Assembly: GCA_016712225.1 (NCBI GenBank)
Contig: JADJRL010000003.1
Span: 1,873,501-1,937,500, forward strand
DNA from: Candidatus Defluviibacterium haderslevense
GTDB taxonomy: Bacteria > Bacteroidota > Bacteroidia > Chitinophagales > Saprospiraceae
Direction of reading: 5' to 3'
Length of the DNA stretch: 64,000 bases
Part shown: positions 54,163-62,293 of the stretch, piece by piece
Layout: each line of letters begins with the position of its first letter
How positions within the stretch are numbered: the stretch's first letter is position 1
The notes under the pieces: generated by a model
The model's database searches: none
The model's input: only the letters and a program-made list of their open reading frames with translations
Told to the model about the DNA's origin: nothing
Position numbers and translations under genes: made by a program

Positions 54163-54669
54163 TTAATACTCATTCAACCAAAACCAAGTCAAAGCCAAAG
54201 ACAGAGCATCAAATATCGGCATATTATGACTCTCACTTTCCCAGGTTTTCCGTTTTTTCGGCTCTCGTAATCCCAATTCCTTGAATTCAGTAAGTAAAAC
54301 TTTTGCTATCTCATACTTGGTGACCGCTCCAAATTGCTCAAAAACCTCTCTGATTTGGTCCCTAGAATACATGACAACTTTTAGCTTCTCTTCATTTGCC
54401 ATAGCTATGATTTTATCCATTAGCCTATGCACCCTTCTTCCAGATCTTGAAGCAATACCATTGGGATCTTGAATAATCACAATTGAGGGTCTAAGATAAT
54501 CAAAAGACCTTTTTATCCGTTCCAGTACTTTTCTATTACTTATTGGATTAATCCGAACAGCTCCATAATCTAAGAGTTTCCTTGGGTTCTCCAAATACAC
54601 GAAACCAAAGCCATTAGCATTTGGGTACAATGCATATACTATATTCTTCCTTTGTGCTGATTGTGTCAT
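54163..54669 (-). CDS. RuvC/RNase H-fold-like protein of a paired module, copy A
   Basis: 168 aa. The strand pattern 'NIVYALYPNANGFGFVYLENPRKLLDYGAVRI' resembles the first three strands of RNase H-like folds, followed by 'SIVIIQDP' (central strand ending in Asp), 'KVVMYSRDQIREVFEQFGAVTKYEIAKVL' and 'SHNMPIFDALSLALTW' (final helix with D). The first catalytic Asp position has Tyr/Pro instead, so it may be inactive or differ. It overlaps the upstream HTH gene by 4 bases. A paralogue with roughly half of its residues identical lies at 59430-59930. Function unknown; Holliday-junction-resolvase-like fold is inference. Confidence 0.55.
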   Translation of the reverse strand: MTQSAQRKNIVYALYPNANGFGFVYLENPRKLLDYGAVRINPISNRKVLERIKRSFDYLRPSIVIIQDPNGIASRSGRRVHRLMDKIIAMANEEKLKVVMYSRDQIREVFEQFGAVTKYEIAKVLLTEFKELGLREPKKRKTWESESHNMPIFDALSLALTWFWLNEY

Positions 54670-55013
54670 TGATTTATATAATTAGTTAGTCTAATAATAA
54701 TTTGTTCAAGAAAATTAATTCTAGGGTTATTCTTTAATGTGTTATTGCTTTTTTTTATCTCTAATATCAACATTTGTATCCTTTCAGTGAGATGTCCTTT
54801 AATCAATTCTGATTGTGGTTCATAGAATGATTCTATCGATAATTCAAATATGTGGTGGTAATTAAGTAGGAATTCTATGGTTGGTTGTCTTTGGCCTTTT
54901 TCATATCTAGAGATGTTTGAAACTTCTTTTAGGCCAATTAGAAAACCCATATCGCTCTGAGTTAATGGCGACTTTTTACGATAGATCCTTAAATAATTTG
55001 ATGGATGGGACAT
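54666..55013 (-). CDS. XRE-family HTH regulator, module copy A
   Basis: 115 aa. N-terminal HTH_3 domain: 'NYLRIYRKKSPLTQSDMGFLIGLKEVSNISRYEKGQRQPTIEFLLNYHHIFELS', then a helical C-terminal part with 'INFLEQIIIRLTNYI'. It overlaps the RNase H-like gene by 4 bases. The paralogue at 59937-60275 shares the same layout and the same palindrome upstream, pointing to autoregulation. Confidence 0.8.
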   Translation of the reverse strand: MSHPSNYLRIYRKKSPLTQSDMGFLIGLKEVSNISRYEKGQRQPTIEFLLNYHHIFELSIESFYEPQSELIKGHLTERIQMLILEIKKSNNTLKNNPRINFLEQIIIRLTNYINQ

Positions 55014-55090
55014 AAAATTAATAACTAGAAAATGATTAGCTTTCTAATGTTCTAACTTTAGTCTTTATTCAATTCTATATGTAGAGGGCA

Positions 55091-55113
55091 GAAATTGCCA
55101 AATTAGCAAATTT
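55091..55113. promoter_or_regulatory. Palindromic operator upstream of HTH module A
   Basis: Imperfect palindrome GAAATTGCCA-AAT-TAGCAAATTT, followed by a T run and CGC, about 80 bases upstream of the HTH gene. The same sequence block, as a perfect palindrome, stands about 80 bases upstream of the paralogous HTH gene (60354-60376), while neighbouring sequence is not conserved. Likely the HTH protein's own binding site. Confidence 0.65.
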
Positions 55114-55498
55114 TTTTCGCCAGCTTCGATTTTAGTATGGATTCCAAGTGTTCGATTAGAACATTTCAGGAAACTTATTAGGTTGTAATATGCTGATATT
55201 ATATCACTATCATAACCATATTTGATATGCTTTTTGACGCAAATTAGAAAGGGATTGCTAAAAGCAATCCTATGGGATGAAAGGATTATTTAGTGTTGAT
55301 TTTACTTATTATTTTGGAAATGGTGGTTTGTTAACCTGATTTTACATTTTTAAGTTATCCACAGGATTGGTATTTTTAAGCTTAATTTTAAATTTTTTGA
55401 ACTAATAAAAAAGAAATTTGGTTGATTTGTTAATTTGAAATTATTAAATTAATTGCAAATTAAAGTTTGTTATTGTTCCTACAGATAAATTTAATTTT
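55114..55498. other. Intergenic region with a small hairpin
   Basis: Nearly 390 bases without a gene between two divergent units. It has one clear hairpin, GGATTGC-TAAAA-GCAATCC at 55252-55270, without a T tract. Promoters for the divergent HTH module and the 55499 gene must lie here. Confidence 0.45.
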
Positions 55499-56329
55499 AT
55501 GCATCTAAGAAAATGGATTTCAAATAATCCTTTAAGTATCCAAGATATTATTCAAATCATCCTCACAATTCTAACTCTTATAACTGTATTTTATACAATT
55601 AGAGCAGTAAAAGTATCAGAAAGGGCACTCGAACAACAAAAAACTGAGTCAGTACAAAATTATTTAAGGAGCAATACAAATGATAGCTTGGACTCAATTA
55701 AAAACAACATTATAATTGAATTGGCTAAAAGCCAAATTGAAGTACTTATGGAACAAGCAATAATTCAAAAAAATAATTCTCAATATATGTCAGAAGTAGA
55801 AAAACCAATTATTGGGATATCTAGAATTAGATTTATTTGTTTGTCCGAAAATTGTCAAAACATGTCGTTTAACTATCAAATAAAAAACGTTGGAGTAAGG
55901 CATTCAAAATTGATTGCTATTCACGAATATTTTTTTGATAAAAATTTTGGTAGAATGAAGTATGCTAATATTTGGTCAGATAAAATTTTAATACAAGACA
56001 ATACAATAGAAAGGAATCCGGCTATAAAAATTAATAACCAAATGAAGGAAAGATTTAATTGGGATGAGTTTATTACTATAGACACTTTCTATTGTGTTCT
56101 TCAATTTGAATTCAAACAAATTAAACCTTTGATAAAAACTACTATGTTTTCAAACACTTATGCGTATAGATATTATAATAGAATAGATGAGCATAGCTCA
56201 TCAGAAGGAATTTTTAATTCCCAAATATTTAATCTTAAAGAATGCAATTATTGGGATTCTGAAAGATTAAATATTGAAGTTGCAAAATATAAATCGGAAA
56301 TAAAAAATTTAAAAATTAAAAAGAATTAA
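55499..56329 (+). CDS. Hypothetical membrane-anchored protein
   Basis: 276 aa. One membrane segment near the N-terminus (about 17-38, IIQIILTILTLITVFYTIRAV), then a coiled-coil stretch ('VSERALEQQKTES') and a soluble domain with beta strands ('FNYQIKNVGVRHSKLIAIHEYFF'). Such 'TM then V-x-x-Q…' proteins are common in Bacteroidota as uncharacterised envelope-associated cytoplasmic proteins. No function recognised. Confidence 0.55.
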   Translation: MHLRKWISNNPLSIQDIIQIILTILTLITVFYTIRAVKVSERALEQQKTESVQNYLRSNTNDSLDSIKNNIIIELAKSQIEVLMEQAIIQKNNSQYMSEVEKPIIGISRIRFICLSENCQNMSFNYQIKNVGVRHSKLIAIHEYFFDKNFGRMKYANIWSDKILIQDNTIERNPAIKINNQMKERFNWDEFITIDTFYCVLQFEFKQIKPLIKTTMFSNTYAYRYYNRIDEHSSSEGIFNSQIFNLKECNYWDSERLNIEVAKYKSEIKNLKIKKN

Positions 56330-56370
56330 GTACTGTGTGATTGAATTTAAGGGCGCTTTTATTGGATTTT

Positions 56371-57174
56371 TTATTCTTTCTTATCTACCTTATGGGCCTC
56401 CTTTTTAATACCTTGAAATTCTTCAGCATTTATTTGCTTTTCAAGTAGATCAAAAATACTATTGTATTGTTCCATTAATGACTTAGTGAAAATATTATAT
56501 ACTTCATTGTCTTTAGTTATTTCACCTAAAAATGAAACATCACGATCTCTCCACTTTATACTCCCTGTATAAGTCAATGGAGCTTCAGGTAATGTAATAT
56601 TCTTCTTCCATAGCTTTTCATTAAAATTACTTGAGCTTGCTGTAATAGTGAGTGTTGTTGTAAAAGATCCTTTGCCAAAATAAGTATACCAAACTGTTGA
56701 CTGTGCCTTACTATCAACCATTAATTCTGCAAATGAAGGAGCTTTTTCATTTCTTTTAACCTTTCTCTCTAAATTTGAAAAATTTAAATCTATAACTACC
56801 TTAACAATCATGTCAGAATTCAATTTGTCGTTATATAGCATTTCTCCAATTTGATTATAAGGTCCTCTGATTTTAAACCCTTTAGAAGTAAGAAGTTCTT
56901 CAAAATCATTACCCATACTTTTTCTATAGGTATCAAATAAGCTACCATCCATGTTTGAATTACCATATTCAGGATTTAATAAAGCAATCGTTACCTCTGC
57001 TGATCCAGTTCCGGCAATAGTATTTGTACTGTAATCAAATTTAACTGGATTTTTATTTACTTGAATAAAAGCAGGTGCTTTTTTTGGAGAACACCCATTG
57101 AAGATTATTATTAAAAGGAAGAGCCCAATCTTTAAACAAGTATTTAATCTCTTCAAGCAAAGCCATTTTTTCAT
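56371..57174 (-). CDS. HpaA-like lipoprotein candidate
   Basis: 267 aa. A lipobox in 'IIFNGCSPKK' puts the lipidated Cys at about 28. The mature part 'AEVTIALLNPEYGN…DTYRKSMGNDFEELLTSKGFKIRGPYNQIGEMLYNDKLNSDMIVKVVIDLNFSN' and the C-terminal helix 'KSLMEQYNSIFDLLEKQINAEEFQGIKKEAHKV' recall the Helicobacter HpaA/neuraminyllactose-binding lipoprotein family in order and style. The ligand is unknown. The match is by eye, so moderate. Confidence 0.5.
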   Translation of the reverse strand: MKKWLCLKRLNTCLKIGLFLLIIIFNGCSPKKAPAFIQVNKNPVKFDYSTNTIAGTGSAEVTIALLNPEYGNSNMDGSLFDTYRKSMGNDFEELLTSKGFKIRGPYNQIGEMLYNDKLNSDMIVKVVIDLNFSNLERKVKRNEKAPSFAELMVDSKAQSTVWYTYFGKGSFTTTLTITASSSNFNEKLWKKNITLPEAPLTYTGSIKWRDRDVSFLGEITKDNEVYNIFTKSLMEQYNSIFDLLEKQINAEEFQGIKKEAHKVDKKE

Positions 57175-57324
57175 AATTTTAAAATTTATGTGGAATTATA
57201 GATTTGTCTTAATTGCAAAAACACAAAGGTAGAAGCAGGATACATAATCTTCTAAAACTCAGAGTTTTAAAATAATACTTTGAAGAATTAAATTATTACT
57301 GTAAATTTGTATTAAACTTGATTT

Positions 57325-57681
57325 ATGAGCTTAGGGACTAAAATTCGAAAAATCAGAGAACTCAAAGGATATTCGCAAGAAAACATGGCGCATGCCTTAG
57401 AAATGAGTCAAGCTGGATATGGTAAAATTGAAAGAGATGAGGTCAATATTACTTATGATAAGCTCATGAAAATTGCTGAGGTTTTAGAAACTCAAATTGA
57501 GAATATCATCAATTTTGATGAAAAAACAGTAATTACAAATTTTAACCCAAAAATTCATCAACAAATTGGGTCGTATTATTATTCTTCTGAAATGAAAGAA
57601 CTTTATCAAGCACAGATTAAATTGCTTGAGGAAAAGGTTAAATTTTTAGAAGATAAAATCAAACAATTGACACTTAACTAA
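57325..57681 (+). CDS. XRE-family HTH regulator with coiled-coil tail
   Basis: 118 aa. HTH_3 domain at 1-66: 'SLGTKIRKIRELKGYSQENMAHALEMSQAGYGKIERDEVNITYDKLMKIAEVLE'. A C-terminal coiled coil ('MKELYQAQIKLLEEKVKFLEDKIKQL') suggests dimerisation. It is divergent from the HpaA-like gene and precedes the membrane PLD-like gene by 63 bases, so it may regulate either. Confidence 0.85.
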   Translation: MSLGTKIRKIRELKGYSQENMAHALEMSQAGYGKIERDEVNITYDKLMKIAEVLETQIENIINFDEKTVITNFNPKIHQQIGSYYYSSEMKELYQAQIKLLEEKVKFLEDKIKQLTLN

Positions 57682-57744
57682 TATAATTATCGAATTCTAA
57701 ATAAACTTGAACTAAAGAAAAAAAATATATGTTGAGAAAAATCG

Positions 57745-58686
57745 ATGGAGACTCTTAACTCTATTTGGTCTACTGATTTTACCATCAACCTACTTGCTGG
57801 TTTTACTGAATTATTATTAATTTTTATTATTAAGCTAATTCGAGAGATTCTAATAAAAAAATTAACACTTTATAACAGAAAGAGATATTTATATGATAAA
57901 AGGTATATAGTACTTGTTCAGTGTATCATAGCTATTTTCACCGCAATGTTATTTCTCTATTTTAATTATGATTCATTAACAAAAAGGGGTGTGTTTATTT
58001 TAATGGCTCTTTTGTGTACAATTCTATGTATCCTAATTCTTAAAGAAACTTTTAAATTTTGGAATTTAGGATTAAGTCATATTGCTTCTCAAATTGCTAT
58101 TGATACATATTCAATTGCGTTTAAATCAACTAATAGATCTTTTTATCTTGTCGGAACAAATGCTTATAGTTTTTCCAACTTATTAGAATTTGAACATATG
58201 TTAAAAAGAATAAGAGAATCAAGTGGAGATGTAAAATTACTATTAGCTGACCCAAATTCAGTCGGACTTGTAGAAGCAGCTAGTAACAGAGGGGTTAGAG
58301 AAAACTTATATGAAAATCAGGCAAGATTGTCGTTAGGACAAATTATTTTTCTAAAACGAAAACTTGGAATAAATATTGAAGTAAGAATGTACAATGCAAG
58401 AACCATTGATGAACTACCAATATTTAGAGCAATGTTCTTAGATGAACAGTATTGTGTTGCATCAATATCTGTTTATGGGAGAGCCGATAATGGTAAGTAT
58501 TTTCCTCAAATCTTTGCTAAAAACAATTCTATGCAAAATAAAATATCAAAAACAATGTATAATATAGTCTATAGATACTTTAGAAGTTTATGGAATAATT
58601 CATTACAAATATCAACAGTAACTGAAAATGAATTATTTGAATACTGGACAAAACATGCTTTAATTATAAATAAAGAAAATGAATGA
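57745..58686 (+). CDS. Membrane protein with PLD-like C-terminal domain
   Basis: 313 aa. Three hydrophobic segments occupy about 15-33, 55-73 and 83-100. The remaining 200 residues resemble the phospholipase-D-like half domain found in some conflict-system effectors: 'SFYLVGTNAYSFSNLLEFEHMLKRIRESSGDVKLLLADPNSVG…RVNLYENQ' type helix, 'INIEVRMYNARTIDELPIFRAMFLDEQYCVASISVYG' and 'NIVYRYFRSLWNNSL'. A full HKD motif is not seen. It overlaps the next gene by 8 bases. Membrane-associated effector or lipid enzyme is inference. Confidence 0.6.
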   Translation: METLNSIWSTDFTINLLAGFTELLLIFIIKLIREILIKKLTLYNRKRYLYDKRYIVLVQCIIAIFTAMLFLYFNYDSLTKRGVFILMALLCTILCILILKETFKFWNLGLSHIASQIAIDTYSIAFKSTNRSFYLVGTNAYSFSNLLEFEHMLKRIRESSGDVKLLLADPNSVGLVEAASNRGVRENLYENQARLSLGQIIFLKRKLGINIEVRMYNARTIDELPIFRAMFLDEQYCVASISVYGRADNGKYFPQIFAKNNSMQNKISKTMYNIVYRYFRSLWNNSLQISTVTENELFEYWTKHALIINKENE

Positions 58687-59401
58687 TTATTTTAAAATAA
58701 TTGGACCTGAATGGCCAGAATTATCCAATGTCAATGCTTTTACAATTTTATCCAATTCTAAACTTGGTGAACCAGTTTTTTTTAATGGGGAATCTGAAAT
58801 AGCAAATGAGAATAGGAATAAATTGGAAATGTATATTAAACCTAAAATTCCAATTCATTGGATTAAACAAATACATAGCAATAAAATAATAGAATTACCT
58901 GCATCAAATGATATAGAAGCAGATGGATCATTTACAAATGTGCCAGGAATAGTTTGTGCAGTAAAGACTGCAGATTGCCTACCTATTGTTTTTACAAATT
59001 CAAAATGTACCAAAGTTGGCATCGTGCATGCTGGTTGGAGAGGACTATACAATGAAATAATTGGAAATATGATCGCTAAATTGAATGAACCAATTAAAGA
59101 TTTATTAGTTTGGATTGGCCCTGGAATTTCTTCGGAGAGTTATGAAGTTGGTTCTGAAATTTATGATAAATTTACAAATTTGGATATAAATTTTGGAAGT
59201 GCTTTTACTAAAAAGATAAACGGCAAGTACCAAGCAGATTTATATATGATAGCAAAAATTCAATTAATTAATCTTGGAGTTAAAACATCACAAATTTCTG
59301 GTGCTAAGTGGGATACATTTTCTAATTTGGATTTGCATTCAAGTAGAAGAGATGGAGAAAGATCTGGAAGAATGGCAACAGTTGTTTGGATTAATGAATA
59401 A
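58679..59401 (+). CDS. pgeF: Laccase-domain (YfiH/PgeF/LACC1-like) purine nucleoside enzyme
   Basis: 240 aa, full length. The three metal-site motifs are present: H66 in 'WIKQIHSNKI', C100 in 'VKTADCLPIVF' and H117 in 'IVHAGWRGLY', plus 'IEADGSFTN' and the C-terminal 'FHSSRRDG'-like 'LHSSRRDGERSGRMA'. The family carries out adenosine/inosine phosphorolysis and deamination, and edits peptidoglycan precursors in E. coli. The start overlaps the membrane PLD-like gene by 8 bases, so it is the second gene of that unit; such coupling in accessory DNA suggests a special role or transfer. Confidence 0.9.
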   Translation: MNDYFKIIGPEWPELSNVNAFTILSNSKLGEPVFFNGESEIANENRNKLEMYIKPKIPIHWIKQIHSNKIIELPASNDIEADGSFTNVPGIVCAVKTADCLPIVFTNSKCTKVGIVHAGWRGLYNEIIGNMIAKLNEPIKDLLVWIGPGISSESYEVGSEIYDKFTNLDINFGSAFTKKINGKYQADLYMIAKIQLINLGVKTSQISGAKWDTFSNLDLHSSRRDGERSGRMATVVWINE

Positions 59402-59429
59402 AATGGTCTTTAACTGATTATTAATGCAA

Positions 59430-59930
59430 TTAATCATTTAAAAAAAACCATGTCAAAGCTAGCGATAATGAATCAAAAATCGCCATATTCCTATCCTCAC
59501 TCATCCATAGTTTTCTTTCTGCTGGTTTATAGACTTTAAGTTCTTCAAATTCTGTCAGCAAGTGCTTGGCAATTTCATATTTTGTAACATGTTTCGGCCT
59601 AAAGACATCACGTATTTGGTCTCTGGAATATTGAATGACTGGAAGTTTTTCTGATTCCGCAAAAGCCATAATTTCATTAATGAGTTTCTTTGTCCTTTTA
59701 CCAGTTCTGGACACTTTGCTTTCCGGATTAAGTAAAACAATATGTGTCGGCGGGAAGTCCTCAAACATTTTTTTGATTCTTTCCAAAATCCGTTTATTGC
59801 TAATTGGATTAAATCTAACTGAGCCAAACCCGACTAGCTTTCTGACATTTTCCATATACACAAAGCCAAAACCGTTTGTGTTTGGATACATTGCGAATAT
59901 GGTGTTTATTTTCTCTATTGTTGTTTGCAT
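59430..59930 (-). CDS. RuvC/RNase H-fold-like protein of a paired module, copy B
   Basis: 166 aa. It aligns along its full length with the 54163-54669 product: 'FAMYPNTNGFGFVYMENVRKLVGFGSVRFNPISNKRILERI', 'HIVLLNPES', 'VIQYSRDQIRDVF…VTKYEIAKHLLTEFEEL', 'RNMAIFDSLSLALTWFFLND'. The last Asp (IFDSL) and the YSRDQIR block are conserved, so these are the best candidates for active or binding residues. The start lies 6 bases after the stop of the HTH partner. Function unknown. Confidence 0.55.
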   Translation of the reverse strand: MQTTIEKINTIFAMYPNTNGFGFVYMENVRKLVGFGSVRFNPISNKRILERIKKMFEDFPPTHIVLLNPESKVSRTGKRTKKLINEIMAFAESEKLPVIQYSRDQIRDVFRPKHVTKYEIAKHLLTEFEELKVYKPAERKLWMSEDRNMAIFDSLSLALTWFFLND

Positions 59931-59936
59931 ATGATT

Positions 59937-60275
59937 TTATGTAGTTAATCTATTAAATGTTTGTTCGAGGAAATTAATTTTAAAGGTATTCTTTAATGTT
60001 ATTTGTTCTTCTTTTCTTAGTTCGTTGATTAAATCTCTTATCCGTTCGACAATCTTCTGTTTTACTATCCTAGATTCCGGTTTTAATAATTCTTCAATTG
60101 GAGCATCAAAAATATAGTGATAGACAAGCAGTGTTTCATTGTTTGGTTCTCTTTGGCCTTTTTCATATCTGGATATGTTTGTAGTATCTGGTTTGTCAGA
60201 TAAAAAAGATATTTCCTCTTGCATTAAAGGAGTTCGCTTGCGATATGCTTTTAAATAGTTTGGTATTGTAGACAT
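59937..60275 (-). CDS. XRE-family HTH regulator, module copy B
   Basis: 112 aa. HTH: 'NYLKAYRKRTPLMQEEISFLSDKPDTTNISRYEKGQREPNNETLLVYHYIFDA', then a helical tail with 'INFLEQTFNRLTT', both paralogous to the 54666-55013 product. Upstream are a terminator-like hairpin next to the start codon and the shared palindromic operator. Confidence 0.8.
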   Translation of the reverse strand: MSTIPNYLKAYRKRTPLMQEEISFLSDKPDTTNISRYEKGQREPNNETLLVYHYIFDAPIEELLKPESRIVKQKIVERIRDLINELRKEEQITLKNTFKINFLEQTFNRLTT

Positions 60276-60286
60276 AAATAAAAATT

Positions 60287-60315
60287 GGGCATCAGAAATA
60301 ATTTTTCTGATGCCC
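60287..60315 (-). terminator. Terminator-like hairpin in the HTH leader
   Basis: A perfect 12-bp stem (GGGCATCAGAAA / TTTCTGATGCCC) with a 5-base loop. On the minus strand it is followed by AATTTTTATTT and then the ATG at 60275. It thus stands exactly where transcription or initiation of the HTH gene would be affected. Confidence 0.6.
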
Positions 60316-60353
60316 TAAGTGTATTCTTATAATATGACCTATTGTAGAAGGTA

Positions 60354-60376
60354 AAATTTGCCAAATTGGCAAATTT
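60354..60376. promoter_or_regulatory. Perfect palindromic operator upstream of HTH module B
   Basis: AAATTTGCCA-AAT-TGGCAAATTT, a perfect 10-bp palindrome around a 3-base centre, followed by TTTTCGCG. The same block precedes module A (55091-55113). Conserved between paralogues while surrounding DNA is not, which supports function as the regulator's site. Confidence 0.7.
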
Positions 60377-60812
60377 TTTCGCGCACGTTCCACGTTTTGT
60401 GGATAATCTGTTGAATTGTAAGTAAACGATTATGGTGAAGTCATAATGTTTTAAATTAAATTGATAAAATAGGCACCTTCGCACCTGTAGGTACCCATAA
60501 TCTACGGTAATTAAAAGGAACCGCAGACTGCAAACCAACGGTGCAAAGGCACCGTCAATGTATATATTTGTTGTAATTAAAATAAATTTAGTTTTTGCCT
60601 AAAATGAAGTTAGAGTGTCTGCAAGTCAGTAATTGATTCATTTCCGACTGCCTTCCTATATTTAATTATATCATAATAGAATAATGTGAACAACATTAGT
60701 GTTGCTACATTTAATGTCTTTTAAAGGGTTAAGATTTAAGTTTTAATCAAGATCATGTACAAGAGTAATTGACAAGTTGGTAAAATTTGTTCAGAATATA
60801 GTAAAAAAATCA
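60377..60812. other. Gene-free region left of the tyrosine recombinase
   Basis: About 430 bases with no clear gene. TTAATGTCTTTTAAA at 60711-60725 recurs at 62098-62112, with related sequence after it (TCAAGATCATGTACAAGAG / TCAGAATCGTGCACAAAAG), so these may be the ends of a small recombinase-bearing element. Confidence 0.45.
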
Positions 60813-61709
60813 TTACGATAAATCATTTAATGGATGCTTAACCATTTGACTCCTCAAGTGTTCTGCACTGGCTGATAGGTAAATAGTAGTGGTTTTTATA
60901 TCACTATGTCCCATCATTTTAGATAAAGAATAAATGTCACATCCACCTTCAAGCATGAGAGTGGCAAAGGTGTGTCTCAACTTATGAACACTAAATGTTA
61001 CCCCTGAAGATTTGCGAACCTGATCGACTAACTTCTTTAATCCATTTTCAGTAAAGCCAATATTACCCCGTAGAGAAGTAAAATATTCAGGGTTTGTTTT
61101 ATTTAGTCTTTTTCTTTCTTCTTGATATCTTTTTAAGCTCTGCGCCAGAGTATAACTAATTGGAACTATTCTATCCTTATTGCCTTTACCTTGTTTAACA
61201 AAAATAGTTAGGTTCTCTGTGTCTATGTCGGTGAACTTTAGATTAAGTAATTCTTGCTTGCGCAAGCCAGTAAATATGAAAGTCGAGAATATAGCATGAT
61301 TGCGATACCTCAGAAACTTGTATTCATATGGGTAATTATAGACCACCTCTAACAATCGTAATGAAACTTGTTTATTTAGCTTTATTGGCAAGCGTTTTTC
61401 CATTTTAGGTTTCTCAATATCGATAATTGGGTTATTCTGCATATGCCCTTGTTTTATGCACCAACGAAAAAAGACCAATAACGTCTTGTGATAGACGATA
61501 AATGTATTTACAGACCATTTTCGTTCTGTTCTACCATAGTAAAATAAAGCCCTTACATTATCATCACTGACTTGGCTTATATAACTAATTTTTGCAAATT
61601 GTTGATAACTACGCACCACATTTCTATATCTTCTTATGGTATGTTTTGAATATCCACGAATAGACAAAGAATAATCACAAAACTTCTGCGACAAGATTTC
61701 TATATCCAT
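60813..61709 (-). CDS. Tyrosine recombinase (XerC/D-like)
   Basis: 298 aa, the size of Xer-type recombinases. Core-binding domain at 1-90, then the catalytic residues: R in 'FTGLRKQELLNLKF', K in 'VKQGKGNKDR', H-x-x-R in 'VHKLRHTFATLM', H in 'KMMGHSDIKTTTIYL' and the nucleophile Tyr. It stands 480 bases from a tRNA-Lys gene. It is not the neighbour of any core genes, so it probably mobilises accessory DNA rather than resolving chromosome dimers. Confidence 0.9.
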   Translation of the reverse strand: MDIEILSQKFCDYSLSIRGYSKHTIRRYRNVVRSYQQFAKISYISQVSDDNVRALFYYGRTERKWSVNTFIVYHKTLLVFFRWCIKQGHMQNNPIIDIEKPKMEKRLPIKLNKQVSLRLLEVVYNYPYEYKFLRYRNHAIFSTFIFTGLRKQELLNLKFTDIDTENLTIFVKQGKGNKDRIVPISYTLAQSLKRYQEERKRLNKTNPEYFTSLRGNIGFTENGLKKLVDQVRKSSGVTFSVHKLRHTFATLMLEGGCDIYSLSKMMGHSDIKTTTIYLSASAEHLRSQMVKHPLNDLS

Positions 61710-61730
61710 ACATTTTTAATCGCAAGCAGA

Positions 61731-62015
61731 TTATTCTTTTTGAAAAAGTTTTGGAGCCGAGAACCTGTTCACCACGGGAACTGGTCGTTCAAAATGGCTC
61801 ATATTGCCAAAAAACCTTTTAAAATCAATTATAGTACACTCATTTGGATTTGAGCAAGAGACCATCTCCTTAAGAGGAACAAAGAAGATTGATTTTCCAA
61901 AATGACCCATATAAAATAAAGATAAAACTGGATTTTGGGATTTAAAACAGGTGATGTCCTTCGACCTGTTTACCACTAAAATAACTTCAATTAAAATACT
62001 CTGCAATTGATACAT
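61731..62015 (-). CDS. Doubtful small protein upstream of the recombinase
   Basis: 94 aa, ends 21 bases before the recombinase start. Basic, no recognised family. The DNA contains a repeated word (ACCTGTT-ACCAC at 61763 and 61964) and an inverted repeat, so it may be regulatory or recombination-site DNA rather than a gene. Low support. Confidence 0.25.
   Translation of the reverse strand: MYQLQSILIEVILVVNRSKDITCFKSQNPVLSLFYMGHFGKSIFFVPLKEMVSCSNPNECTIIDFKRFFGNMSHFERPVPVVNRFSAPKLFQKE
61945..61971. repeat. Inverted repeat near the tyrosine recombinase
   Basis: AAACAGGT-(11)-ACCTGTTT, perfect 8-bp arms. The right arm continues into ACCAC and recurs at 61763-61775 (ACCTGTTCACCAC). Such spaced arms resemble core sites bound by tyrosine recombinases; direct evidence is lacking. 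Confidence 0.35.
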
Positions 62016-62190
62016 TAAATTAATAAATTGCTCGACTGCAAAGTTATTATAGCAGATTTAAATAAAATATCCAAAGGTTAATTTAGAAGCATTTATTTTA
62101 ATGTCTTTTAAAAAATCAATACATATGATATAATCAGAATCGTGCACAAAAGAAAATGCCTTGTTGACAACTTATTATATTACTAAGCAC

Positions 62191-62263
62191 GCGCCCATAG
62201 CTCAGCTGGTAGAGCACTCGACTCTTAATCGAATGGTCGGAGGTTCGATCCCTCCTGGGCGCA
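62191..62263 (+). tRNA. tRNA-Lys (CTT)
   Basis: 73 bases. Acceptor GCGCCCA / TGGGCGC, D arm GCTC-AGCTGGTA-GAGC, anticodon loop CTCTTAA (anticodon CTT), T arm GGAGG-TTCGATC-CCTCC, discriminator A. No CCA encoded. The anticodon stem has one C-A mismatch at its outer pair (CTCGA/TCGAA). It separates the recombinase segment from the nuclease candidate. Confidence 0.92.
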
Positions 62264-62293
62264 CTAACAAAATTGACAAAGTAAGTTGTTATA

